Positions 7,615-15,122 of a stretch of 21,671 nucleotides of DNA are shown here, one piece after another (position 1 is the stretch's first letter; each line of letters begins with the position of its first letter). The stretch comes from Lentisphaerota bacterium. GTDB taxonomy: Bacteria > Verrucomicrobiota > Kiritimatiellia > JAAZAB01. Location of the stretch: positions 1 through 21,671 of the forward strand of contig JAIVGW010000221.1 in assembly GCA_020201415.1 (NCBI GenBank), given 5' to 3'. Under the pieces are notes generated by a model, which did not search any database, had not been told where the DNA came from, and saw only the letters and a program-made list of their open reading frames with translations. The position numbers were made by a program, and so were the translations under genes.

Positions 7615-8673
7615 ATGTGCTATATCCTAAACATGCAAATATCACCAGCCCAACACCAACCGCCTCCGCCGCCGCCGCGCCGGACATCCAGCATGGGCTT
7701 CTGGCTGGTGATCATACTGCTGGCCGGCCTGCTGGCCCTGAGCGTCTTCGGCAACCTGGCTTTGCTGGCCGGCCTGATCGCCACCGCCGGCCAAAGCCAA
7801 CCGGAAGGCAGCGATGAATTCCCCGCCTTTCACGAACGCCCATCCTACGGCGTGGACGGGCCCAAGGCCGTGAGGATCGCCCTGGCGGGCATAATCACGC
7901 GCGATGCCGCCGGCGGGCTGCTGTTTCCGGGTCCCGATCACGTTGACCTGGTGCTGCGCCAAATCCGGGCCGCGCGCCAGGACCAGGAGGTCCAGGCCAT
8001 CATTCTGGAAATTGATTCGCCGGGAGGCGCCATCACCCCCACGGATGAAATTTATCACGCCCTGCAAAAGTTCCGTTCTTCAACGCCTGATCGACGCGTA
8101 CTGGTTCACGTGCGGGACATGGCCGCCTCCGGCGGTTATTACGTCGCGATGGCCTCGGACTGGATCATCGCCGAACCCACCGCCATCATCGGCTCCATCG
8201 GCGTCATCATGCAGACACTCAACTGGAAGACGCTCAGCGAGAACATCGGCATCCGCGGGGTGACCATTACCGCCGGCAAAAACAAGGATCTGCTCAATCC
8301 ATTCGAGGAAATCAACCCCGAACACCTGGCTATCCTGCAGCAGATCGCCGACGACATGCACGGCCGGTTTGCCGGCATTGTACGGGACCGCCTGGGCCTG
8401 GACGACGACACCCTGGCGCGCCTGACCGACGGCCGGGTTTACGTAGCCACAGCCGCCGCCCGACAGGGCATGATCGACCAGATCGGTTATTGGGATGATG
8501 TCATGGACAAACTCCGTGAACTGCTGGATACGGAAGATGTGTATGTCGTGCGTTATGAACAACCGCACAGTTTCGCCAGCCTGCTCGCCCGGATGTCGCT
8601 GCCCGATGCCGGCCTGCTATCATCCCTCAATCGTCAGCAGGCGCCACGCCTGATGTATCTGTGGCGACCCTGA
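7615..8673 (+). CDS. sppA: SppA-type signal peptide peptidase (S49 family)
   Basis: This is a membrane-bound serine protease that degrades cleaved signal peptides and other membrane peptides. The start is ATG 7615, with AGGAG at 7601-7605 nine bases upstream, giving 352 residues. A Pro-rich N-terminus (six prolines at 16-21) precedes one membrane helix at about 28-58. The S49 domain follows. It has VQAIILEIDSPGGAITPTDE (about 126-145), the nucleophile S172 in DMAASGGYYVAM and the general base K224 in AGKNKDLLNPF. The Ser-Lys spacing of 52 equals that of Bacillus SppA as I recall it (S147/K199), so this is the short one-domain form. It diverges from the STAS gene, and a DHDPS-family gene follows 52 bases downstream on the same strand. 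Confidence 0.92.
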   Translation: MCYILNMQISPAQHQPPPPPPRRTSSMGFWLVIILLAGLLALSVFGNLALLAGLIATAGQSQPEGSDEFPAFHERPSYGVDGPKAVRIALAGIITRDAAGGLLFPGPDHVDLVLRQIRAARQDQEVQAIILEIDSPGGAITPTDEIYHALQKFRSSTPDRRVLVHVRDMAASGGYYVAMASDWIIAEPTAIIGSIGVIMQTLNWKTLSENIGIRGVTITAGKNKDLLNPFEEINPEHLAILQQIADDMHGRFAGIVRDRLGLDDDTLARLTDGRVYVATAAARQGMIDQIGYWDDVMDKLRELLDTEDVYVVRYEQPHSFASLLARMSLPDAGLLSSLNRQQAPRLMYLWRP

Positions 8674-8683
8674 TTGCAAAAGA

Positions 8684-8700
8684 TTCAAACTGGGTTTGAA
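8684..8700. promoter_or_regulatory. Small perfect dyad between sppA and the aldolase gene
   Basis: TTCAAAC and GTTTGAA are exact inverted repeats around a TGG loop. They lie 10 bases after the sppA stop and 25 bases before the next start. A tract ACTTTAACTT follows. It could be a weak terminator or attenuator after sppA, or an operator for the aldolase gene. The stem is short and AT-rich, so termination would be inefficient. Confidence 0.35.
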
Positions 8701-8725
8701 ACTTTAACTTAAACAGGAAATATTC

Positions 8726-9631
8726 ATGCGCCCCTTTGCCGTAGGCCCGATCAACGCCGCCACGCCCACCCCGCTGCTGCCGGACGGCGCGCTGGACCAG
8801 GCCTCCGTCCGCGGACTATGCCGACACTGGCTGGATATCGGCCTGGACGGGGTGATGCTGCTGGGCTCCATGGGCGAAGGCCCCCTGCTGCCGGACACGG
8901 TGCGCAATGCTTTCGTGGAACAGGTGTTGGCGGAAGTCGGTGACCGGCTCACCATCTTCGTTTCCGCGGCGGACCTTTCCCGCGAACGCATGCTGGAGCG
9001 CGCGCGCCGCTACGCCGCCATGGGCGCCCACTGCATAGTCCTGTGCGCAACGCCGCGTGTCTCCACCACCAAGGTGGTGGCCGACATCAAGTCCGTGGCC
9101 GAGGCCTGTTCCGTTCCATGCGCTTATTACGAGGTTCCGGCCAACACCGGGGTGGCCCTGATTCTCGATGAGTTGCTTGATATCCTGAATCATGAAAACG
9201 TCCGGGTCCTCAAGGACTCCACCGACAGCTCGCTCATAGCCCAGGGGCTGACCGCCCCCGATCACCGGCCCGCCGGTGTGGCCGTCCTGGATGGCAGCGA
9301 ATACCGCACCGTTTACTCCGCCGCCCTCAATTACGACGGCGTGCTGCACGGCGGCGGCGCGCTCACCGGACGCTGGGTACGGCGGATCTGGGAGATGATG
9401 CATCGCGGCGAAACCGCCGCGGCCGTGGACCAGGACCGCGCCAAGGCGCTCTTCCTGTCCGCCGTCTACAACCGGTTCACCCGCCGGCTGCAACACGCCA
9501 TCGGGCAAAAATACGCCCTCAAGCTGCTGGGTATCCTGGACCATGCCGCCGTGTTGCTGGATCAGGCCATGGATGACCGGGACCGTCAGCGCGTGGCCGA
9601 GGCGCTCAACGCCCACCGCGGCGATCTGTGA
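8726..9631 (+). CDS. Dihydrodipicolinate synthase / N-acetylneuraminate lyase family aldolase, substrate unknown
   Basis: This is a class I (Schiff-base) pyruvate-type aldolase of 301 residues, the normal family length. The TIM-barrel landmarks are present: LLGSMGEGPLL at 45-55 in place of GTTGES, AYYEVPANTG at 133-142 with the catalytic tyrosine (Y135), and VLKDS with the Schiff-base lysine K163. Several residues diagnostic for true DapA differ. The second Thr of GTTGE is M49, the TPYY pair is TPRV (110-113 region), and the substrate-carboxylate Arg of the NVPSRTG motif is N140. A role in lysine synthesis is therefore unlikely; a sugar-acid or keto-acid aldolase is more plausible. The start ATG has AGGA about nine bases upstream. 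It is convergent with the barrel-protein gene, and the 81 bases between them show no clear terminator. Confidence 0.86.
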   Translation: MRPFAVGPINAATPTPLLPDGALDQASVRGLCRHWLDIGLDGVMLLGSMGEGPLLPDTVRNAFVEQVLAEVGDRLTIFVSAADLSRERMLERARRYAAMGAHCIVLCATPRVSTTKVVADIKSVAEACSVPCAYYEVPANTGVALILDELLDILNHENVRVLKDSTDSSLIAQGLTAPDHRPAGVAVLDGSEYRTVYSAALNYDGVLHGGGALTGRWVRRIWEMMHRGETAAAVDQDRAKALFLSAVYNRFTRRLQHAIGQKYALKLLGILDHAAVLLDQAMDDRDRQRVAEALNAHRGDL

Positions 9632-9712
9632 CACACCCCGGAACAAAGCAAAATTGACATCAACAGTAGCCGGCGTTTCCGCGGCATTGGAAATCACTTA
9701 CGGCAGTTGACT

Positions 9713-10408
9713 TCAGAAATGATAAGCCAGGCCGAAGGCCAGGACGGGATACAACTTGAAATCATCCACGTCATCCTGCAGTTTCTGCCGCTCCCGTTCC
9801 AGGTCCTCGACGAAAGGCGGGTACAGCATGCCCGGCCCATCGGCGGACAGGTCAACATCATAGGTTTGAAAAATCAATCCCAGATCGAAAACAAAGCTCC
9901 AGCGGGTATCCGGCCCCACGGCATTGCCGTAACCTATGCCGAGATAAGGCGCCATCTTGCGGCCGGCTTCAATCGAGCCGGACAGTTCGCCGATGACCGC
10001 CGGCGAATATTTATGATTACCAATGGTGACATCCTTGTTGGGCCGGGCGCTTAAATCCGCCTTGGCCGGCCCATGCATCACCAAACCGCCGGAAATGCGA
10101 AAACTGTTTGCGAACGGATGCACATCCAGCAAGAGCGGAAAAGTGACCAGATCGAACTCTACCCGATAGTCCACATCCTCGATGGTGCGGTTCATGGTAA
10201 AGGCGAAAAGCGTCGCGCCGGCGCGCAAGTTTACATATCGGCCCACCCCCACTGTCAGGTCGCCGCCCAACCCCAGCGTACCGGCCTTGACGCCCACGGC
10301 CAGGCCCGGCCAGTCATACCCGCCGTCCGCCTTGTTTTCAACTGCTCCGGCCACAGCAACCCCCACCGCCAACAGTGCAATCGACATCAGCAACTTAATT
10401 TGACGCAT
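9713..10408 (-). CDS. Predicted exported beta-barrel outer-membrane protein, function unknown
   Basis: I do not recognise a specific family. The 231-residue protein starts with a classical signal peptide (MRQIKLLMSIALLAVGVAVAGA, cleaved near 22). The mature part is rich in alternating, Gly-containing strands such as LGLGGDLTVGVGRYVNLRAG, FDLVTFPLLLDVHP and APYLGIGYGNAVG. It ends in LAFGLAYHF. A C-terminal Phe after alternating aromatic or hydrophobic residues is the usual BamA-recognition signal of outer-membrane barrels. A charged patch (DLERERQKLQDDVDDFK) precedes the last strand. The start ATG 10408 is preceded by a strong AAGGAGGG. The gene stands alone, divergent from the small basic protein and convergent with the aldolase. 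Confidence 0.65.
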   Translation of the reverse strand: MRQIKLLMSIALLAVGVAVAGAVENKADGGYDWPGLAVGVKAGTLGLGGDLTVGVGRYVNLRAGATLFAFTMNRTIEDVDYRVEFDLVTFPLLLDVHPFANSFRISGGLVMHGPAKADLSARPNKDVTIGNHKYSPAVIGELSGSIEAGRKMAPYLGIGYGNAVGPDTRWSFVFDLGLIFQTYDVDLSADGPGMLYPPFVEDLERERQKLQDDVDDFKLYPVLAFGLAYHF

Positions 10409-10506
10409 TTTACACCCTCCTTAATCATGATTTGTTGATTGGCCGGATAAGTTACCATGGCCCGGGCCGCCCTGTACAGTCGTAATTAAATCAGGCCAAA
10501 TTTTCG

Positions 10507-10521
10507 GGGGAATCATTCCCC
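10507..10521. promoter_or_regulatory. Palindrome GGGGAA-TCA-TTCCCC in divergent intergenic region
   Basis: A perfect 6-bp dyad around TCA lies in the 220-base space between the outer-membrane protein gene and the small basic protein gene. It is upstream of both starts, so it could bind a regulator of either gene. Apart from this dyad and the candidate promoter at 10558-10586, I see no other clear element in the interval. Confidence 0.35.
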
Positions 10522-10557
10522 TGGAACTCGCCGCAAAACGGGGGACAAACTAGAGAC

Positions 10558-10586
10558 TTGCCATCACCGGCAATTTAATGTAGCAT
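10558..10586 (+). promoter_or_regulatory. Candidate sigma70-type promoter for the small gene and tatC
   Basis: TTGCCA (5 of 6 matches to TTGACA), a 17-base spacer and TAGCAT (4 of 6 matches to TATAAT) lie about 44 bases before the ATG at 10630. A short dyad TTGCC/GGCAA overlaps the -35 box. Confidence 0.42.
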
Positions 10587-10629
10587 GCCGGGCCGATTGA
10601 AACAGACAACCAGTCATGGAGATTTGATT

Positions 10630-10836
10630 ATGGGTTCGGGACGCGCAATGGATGAACTATCGTATTCCGCTAAAAAACCGCGCGAACAACGCCGCCGCGA
10701 ACGTGAACAGCGCAAGCGCCTGCTGGCGCTGGGTGTGCCGGAAGCAAAGTTGTCAAAGATGACTTCTCTGGATGTGCGACTGATGCTCAAGCGCCCGGTT
10801 AAGGTCAAGCAGCAGTTTGCTGCACAGCCGGTCTGA
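10630..10836 (+). CDS. Small basic hypothetical protein (68 aa)
   Basis: I do not recognise this protein. From ATG 10630, which has GGAG at 10618-10621, it is 68 residues long and strongly basic. A helical Arg/Lys/Glu-rich stretch (AKKPREQRRREREQRKRLL) is followed by GVPEAKLSKMTSLDVRLMLKRP. The open frame extends back to an ATG at 10585, but that start has no ribosome site. The composition fits a small nucleic-acid- or ribosome-binding protein, which is a guess from charge only. It precedes tatC by 50 bases on the same strand and may share its transcript. Confidence 0.62.
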   Translation: MGSGRAMDELSYSAKKPREQRRREREQRKRLLALGVPEAKLSKMTSLDVRLMLKRPVKVKQQFAAQPV

Positions 10837-10886
10837 TTTTTCCGGCTATGAATTGACGGAGGCACCGCTGCCATCCACCCCCGGGG

Positions 10887-11663
10887 ATGAATACAATGCC
10901 GGGTCGCAAAGAGTTGTGGTCGGATGTGCCCAAGCCCTTTCTGGAGCACTTGGAAGACTTGCGCCGCACACTGCTGGTCGCCGCGGCGTTGCTGGTGCTG
11001 GGCATGGCCGTCACGCTGCCCTTCACACCCCTGATCCTTGATTTCCTACGCGCGCCGCTGGGCGGCCTGACGGATGATCCGGAACAGTTTCTGCGTTCGC
11101 TGGAAATCACCGGCGGCTTCACCATCGCCCTGCGCACAAGCTTCTGGACCGGCCTGCTGGTTGCTGCGCCCGGCTTGGCGCTGCTGGCCGCCAAATTTGT
11201 CTTTCCCGCACTACGCCAGGTGGAAAGGCGTATTCTGGCCCTGGGCCTGGCCGGCGCCCTGGCATTGTTCATCGGTGGCGCGGCGCTGGGCTACCATCTG
11301 GTGCTGCCGACCGCGCTGAAGATGATGTTCGGGCTGCACACCTGGCTGGATATTCGCGCGGAATGGACTATAACCAGCTACGTGGCATTTGCCGTTCAGC
11401 TGCTGCTGGGGTTCGGCCTGGCGTTCGAACTGCCGGTGCTGCTGCTGGCGCTGGGACGCCTGGAGCTGGCTTCCAGCACCTGGTTGCGCGCGCACCGCCG
11501 CCATGCCATCGTCCTGATTTTCATCCTGGCCACGGTACTGACGCCCCCGGACGTATTTTCACAGGTGCTGATGGCGCTGCCGATGATACTGCTTTTTGAA
11601 GCATGTATCTGGATCATCACCGGCTGGGAAAGGTGTCGGACAATGACGCCGGACCCGGAATAA
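10887..11663 (+). CDS. tatC: Twin-arginine translocase subunit TatC
   Basis: TatC is the inner-membrane receptor that recognises twin-arginine signal peptides and exports folded proteins with TatA. The protein has 258 residues and about six membrane segments, as usual. Landmarks are PFLEHLEDLRRTLL near the N-terminus (the key acidic position E15 of E. coli is D24 here, next to E23), FVFPALRQVERRIL with the conserved Glu that follows FxPxL, and VLTPPDVFSQVLMALPMILLFE before the last helix. Two starts are possible: ATG 10887, or ATG 10896, which has GGGG nine bases upstream. No tatA or tatB lies in the window. The downstream dCMP deaminase gene begins 21 bases after the stop, so the two are probably co-transcribed. 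Confidence 0.95.
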   Translation: MNTMPGRKELWSDVPKPFLEHLEDLRRTLLVAAALLVLGMAVTLPFTPLILDFLRAPLGGLTDDPEQFLRSLEITGGFTIALRTSFWTGLLVAAPGLALLAAKFVFPALRQVERRILALGLAGALALFIGGAALGYHLVLPTALKMMFGLHTWLDIRAEWTITSYVAFAVQLLLGFGLAFELPVLLLALGRLELASSTWLRAHRRHAIVLIFILATVLTPPDVFSQVLMALPMILLFEACIWIITGWERCRTMTPDPE

Positions 11664-11684
11664 TCAATTAACAGCGAGAACGAC

Positions 11685-12155
11685 ATGGCGAAATTCATCA
11701 GACCGGACTGGGACGAGTACTTCATGAACATTGCCGCAGTGGTTAAAACCCGCGGCAATTGCAGCCGGCGCCAGGTGGCGGCCGTAATCGTCAAAAACCG
11801 CCGCATAATCTCCACCGGCTACAACGGCACGCCCCCCGGCATCCGCAACTGCTGCGATGGCGGTTGTGCGCGTTGCGCCGCCGCGGACGTGGCCTCCGGC
11901 GCCCGGCTGGACGAATGCATCTGCGCCCACGCCGAGGAAAACGCCATTGTCCAGGCTGCCTACTACGGGGTGCCCCTGCGGGGTTCCGTGCTCTATTGCA
12001 CCATCAGCCCCTGCCTGACCTGCGCCAAAATGATCATCACCGCCGGCATCCAGGAGGTGGTCTTTGCAGAGGAATACCACTTCAACCGGCAGGCCGCCGC
12101 CCTTTTGGGTGAAGCGGGTGTCAAATGGCGGCATTGGCGACCCGCGCCGGCATGA
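11685..12155 (+). CDS. Deoxycytidylate (dCMP) deaminase / ComEB-like zinc deaminase
   Basis: It would convert dCMP to dUMP, feeding dTMP synthesis in the cytoplasm. The 156-residue protein has the complete zinc-deaminase signature: H82-A-E84 in CAHAEENAI, and C110 and C113 in SPCLTCAKM. E84 is the proton shuttle. GYNGTPPGI at 45-53 is the typical dCMP-binding stretch. It is followed by a Cys-rich insertion (C56, C57, C61, C64, then C78, C80). That insertion resembles the second, structural zinc site known in phage T4-type dCMP deaminases. The ATG lies 21 bases after tatC. The gene is convergent with atpK, with only 10 bases between the stops. Confidence 0.93.
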   Translation: MAKFIRPDWDEYFMNIAAVVKTRGNCSRRQVAAVIVKNRRIISTGYNGTPPGIRNCCDGGCARCAAADVASGARLDECICAHAEENAIVQAAYYGVPLRGSVLYCTISPCLTCAKMIITAGIQEVVFAEEYHFNRQAAALLGEAGVKWRHWRPAPA

Positions 12156-12165
12156 CTTTCGCGCA

Positions 12166-12621
12166 TCAGCGGATGGCGGCGGTGATGAAGACCATAACAA
12201 ACAGCGCCACGGTCTCAACCACACCCAGCACCATCAGGTAATTACCGAAGCCCTTGCCGGTCTCGCCCATGGCGTCCGAGGCGCCGGCGCCGGCAATGCC
12301 CTGCCACCAGGCGGACATACCCATGGCGATGCCGCCGAAAACGCCGGCGCCAATCATGCCGGGCCAGTTACCGGGCTTGTCAGAAAGCGCCCCGATGATG
12401 TTATTCATTAAAATCATGCCGTAAATGGTCTGGGAAAGCGGCGCGCCGACAAAGGTAATCAGAATGAATGGCGCGGCCTTGCCCTGGGCAAAACATTTTT
12501 TCCATGCTCCGACGGCCGCCGCGCCGGCCGCACCGATCCCCAGAGCCGAACCCATTGCCGCGAAAGCCATGGCTGCCGCCGCACCGAACCTGCCCAAACC
12601 CACCATCAGTTCCTCTGTCAT
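12166..12621 (-). CDS. atpK: V/A-type ATPase subunit K (membrane rotor ring)
   Basis: This proteolipid forms the ion-carrying rotor ring. It has 151 residues and four hydrophobic helices from the usual tandem duplication. The ion-binding carboxylate is E136 in LGVVETVALF on the last helix. Further ligands resemble those of the Na+-binding NtpK ring of Enterococcus hirae: S63-Q64 in APLSQTIYG (T64-Q65 there) and Q107 in AWWQG (Q110 there). This pattern favours Na+ over H+. The start ATG has a strong AGGAGGAG. It is the last gene of the operon, 67 bases after atpI, and its strong ribosome site fits the need for many copies. Confidence 0.95.
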   Translation of the reverse strand: MTEELMVGLGRFGAAAAMAFAAMGSALGIGAAGAAAVGAWKKCFAQGKAAPFILITFVGAPLSQTIYGMILMNNIIGALSDKPGNWPGMIGAGVFGGIAMGMSAWWQGIAGAGASDAMGETGKGFGNYLMVLGVVETVALFVMVFITAAIR

Positions 12622-12688
12622 TGTGGCCTCTCCTCCTTTTTGTTATGCAACCGCAACATAAAACCCGCGCCCGCTGAAACGGCACGCA

Positions 12689-14491
12689 TCAATCCTCCAC
12701 CGCACACACCGGCGCGACCGCCCCGGCCGGCGCCCGGCGGGCAAACGGCCGATAGTTCTGTCCGCTCCACTGAAGGCCGACATGTGATGAAAACTCCAGA
12801 GTGTTCAAACGCACGCCATGCACCAATACGCCCATGGCGCAAAGCAGGATATTCAACGCATGACCGAAAAACAGGATCAGGGCGGCAGCCAGCCCCAGCA
12901 GGACCCGGAGCACACCGGGCGCCACGCCCGCGCCCAGATCCAGCGCCATCGTATTGAACGACGAAGCCACCGCCAGCGAGGCGGCGCCCACGGCAAAAAG
13001 GCGCAGGTAGGACACCACATCCACAAAATTGCCCACCAGGTTAAGCGGCAACATCACATGGTTGAACCACTCGTGCTTCAGCATCCTGGGCGGCGTCATG
13101 AACAGCACAATCAAGGCCACCCCCGCCGCCAACACGCCGAACATGAATGACGGGAACGGCGCACCCAGCACCATGGTGCGGGCCGCGAAAAGCATGGTCC
13201 AGGTGGTGCAAATCCAGCCGACCTGTGCCAACACCCGCGGCGTGTTCCACATGCGCGCCACATTCCAGAGATGCGCCACGGTCAGATGCGTCGCGCCGAT
13301 AAAGAAACACAACAGCATGACATTGTGCTCCTCCGCCAGCCATGGCACGGTGATGAAGCTCAATCCGGCTGGTTGCATTCCAAAATAAACCCCGTTGAGC
13401 GCTCCCCAGACCACGGTGCAGACGCTCATGATCTGCAGCAGCCGGAAATAATACACCGGCGCCCGCGGAAATTTGCGGCGCGCCAGCCAGGTCAGACCCA
13501 GAAACAGCAGGCCGTATCCGGCATCACCGATCAACATGGCGAAAAAAAGACTCAAGAACAGCAGGAACGCGGCGCTTATATCGACCTCGCGATAGCCCGG
13601 CAGAATCCCGATCATCTCGAAAACAGCCTTAATCGGCCGCACCCAGGCCGGATTGCGCAACAGGGTCGGCACGGGCTCATCCTCCGCCGGCTGCTCCAGC
13701 AGAATCGCCCAGCCGTTTTGTTGGGCCGCCCGGCGCAGCACATCGGCGCTCTCCACCGGCGCATATCCGCGCAAATAGACCAATGCGTCATGCTTTCCCA
13801 TACCGGCCTGCGCCGCGGCATAGGCCGCCTCGTCCTCCAGCCGGTCGGCCAGATCTTTCAGTCGGTCGCGCAGCGCGGCCATCCGTACCAATTCATCCTC
13901 CAGCTCCGCGGACTCGCTTTCCGTCGCCGTCAGGCGTTCCCGCAGGTCCGCCAGCGATGATTCCGGCGGCCGCACCGCCTGGGCCGCGACTTCCACCGGC
14001 GTCCGCGACACCACGACAAAATAAATCCCGCGCTTATCGCTGCGCAACACCTGCAACACCGCCTCGCCTACTTCCGGCAGCGGACTGCCGGCCGGCAGTT
14101 GATAAAGTCCGACCTGCACCCCGGCGTCGGACAACCGCGCCAGCTCCCGCGGGTCGAATGATCCGAACGGTTCCACGCGCAGACATTCGGTCCGCAGTTC
14201 CGCCATGCGTTCGGCCAGCTCCTGCCTTTGCCGGAGCAGGTCCAGAACCTGCTCCACCAGTTTTTCCGGCGGTGCGGCGGCGGCCGGCTCATCCGCCGGC
14301 GTCACGGCCGACAGGGCTTCCTGCACCCGCCGCACATCCTTTAAGCGCGTCTGCGCCCGTTCCAGCGCCTCGCCTTCCGGCGGACGTTCGTGCACCAGAT
14401 GCAACACTCCCAACTCGCGCAAGGCGTCCAGCGTGCGACCGCAATCATCCGCCAGACAAACCACGCTGACTTTCTGCATTTTGACAATCAT
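12689..14491 (-). CDS. atpI: V/A-type ATPase subunit I (stator, a-subunit)
   Basis: Subunit I is the membrane stator that carries the ion half-channels against the K ring. It has 600 residues, somewhat short for the family. The N-terminal half (1-290) is soluble and coiled-coil-rich. The C-terminal half has about seven membrane helices. Family landmarks are EMIGILPGYREVD, LFFAMLIGDAGYGLLFLGL and SYLRLFAVGAASLAVASSFN. R497 in SYLRLF matches the essential stator arginine (R735 of yeast Vph1). The protein ends in a short polar tail. The start ATG overlaps the atpD stop in ATGA, so the two are translationally coupled. Confidence 0.94.
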   Translation of the reverse strand: MIVKMQKVSVVCLADDCGRTLDALRELGVLHLVHERPPEGEALERAQTRLKDVRRVQEALSAVTPADEPAAAAPPEKLVEQVLDLLRQRQELAERMAELRTECLRVEPFGSFDPRELARLSDAGVQVGLYQLPAGSPLPEVGEAVLQVLRSDKRGIYFVVVSRTPVEVAAQAVRPPESSLADLRERLTATESESAELEDELVRMAALRDRLKDLADRLEDEAAYAAAQAGMGKHDALVYLRGYAPVESADVLRRAAQQNGWAILLEQPAEDEPVPTLLRNPAWVRPIKAVFEMIGILPGYREVDISAAFLLFLSLFFAMLIGDAGYGLLFLGLTWLARRKFPRAPVYYFRLLQIMSVCTVVWGALNGVYFGMQPAGLSFITVPWLAEEHNVMLLCFFIGATHLTVAHLWNVARMWNTPRVLAQVGWICTTWTMLFAARTMVLGAPFPSFMFGVLAAGVALIVLFMTPPRMLKHEWFNHVMLPLNLVGNFVDVVSYLRLFAVGAASLAVASSFNTMALDLGAGVAPGVLRVLLGLAAALILFFGHALNILLCAMGVLVHGVRLNTLEFSSHVGLQWSGQNYRPFARRAPAGAVAPVCAVED

Positions 14492-15093
14492 GCCGTCATC
14501 ACCTTAGCCAGGGTCTTGTTCTTGGCGATCTTCGAGCGGGCCACGGCCGCCGTCTGCTGATCGCCCAGGAAAATGCGAATCACCCGGATATTATTGCGGG
14601 CCTCCGGGATCTTGACTTTTTCAAACAAATTCACGCGCTGACTGGTCACCCGCAGTTCGTCACCCAGCAAGCGCATCTGCTCGCGCAAAATATCCTGTTC
14701 CACCCGCAAACTTAAAAGCTGCTCCAACACGCTCAGGCCGTCGTCCACCCAGGGCGGTGTTGTCAGCAGATCCGGCGTGGTCTTCTCGAAAACCAATTCC
14801 TCCAGCAGCGGAATGTTGACGCCGGCAATGTTGCCCGTAGTCTGCCGCACTTCCCGCAACCGCAGATGGGCGGCAAAGTCGAAGGGCTCGGCAAAAAGGC
14901 GGCGCCAGTCCGCCAACTCTTCCAGCAAACGCCGTTCTTCGTTGACCTTTTCCTCCAGCCGGGCCTCCACCTGGCGCACTTCCATCTGCAGCTGCTGCTT
15001 CTTCAACAGCAGGGTCGGCAGATAGCGTTCAAAGCGCCCCAGGCTGTCACGCTGGAACTTGAGTTCATTCTTGATATATTTGATTTTAGCCAT
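14488..15093 (-). CDS. atpD: V/A-type ATPase subunit D (central rotor shaft)
   Basis: Subunit D forms the long coiled-coil shaft that turns inside the A3B3 head. The 201-residue length is typical. The N-terminus (KYIKNELKFQRDSLGRFERY, then LPTLLLKKQQLQMEVRQ) and the C-terminal helix (LRVTSQRVNLFEKVKIPEAR, then NNIRVIRIFLGDQQ) match the family; VNLFEKVxIP is the most conserved part. It starts 29 bases after the atpB stop, with only a weak AGGTG-like ribosome site. The stop overlaps the atpI start. Confidence 0.95.
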   Translation of the reverse strand: MAKIKYIKNELKFQRDSLGRFERYLPTLLLKKQQLQMEVRQVEARLEEKVNEERRLLEELADWRRLFAEPFDFAAHLRLREVRQTTGNIAGVNIPLLEELVFEKTTPDLLTTPPWVDDGLSVLEQLLSLRVEQDILREQMRLLGDELRVTSQRVNLFEKVKIPEARNNIRVIRIFLGDQQTAAVARSKIAKNKTLAKVMTA

Positions 15094-15122
15094 GACCCGG
15101 CATCACCTGCCCTACCGCCAGC

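Noticed and set aside
8816..9697. Minus-strand open frame of about 290 codons opposite the aldolase gene
   Set aside because: The plus strand encodes an intact aldolase with catalytic motifs; the opposite frame has no recognisable domain or ribosome site.
9632..9712. Shared terminator between the convergent aldolase and outer-membrane protein genes
   Set aside because: Only a 5-bp pair (TTTCC/GGAAA, 9676-9693) is present, with no T-run; too weak to call.
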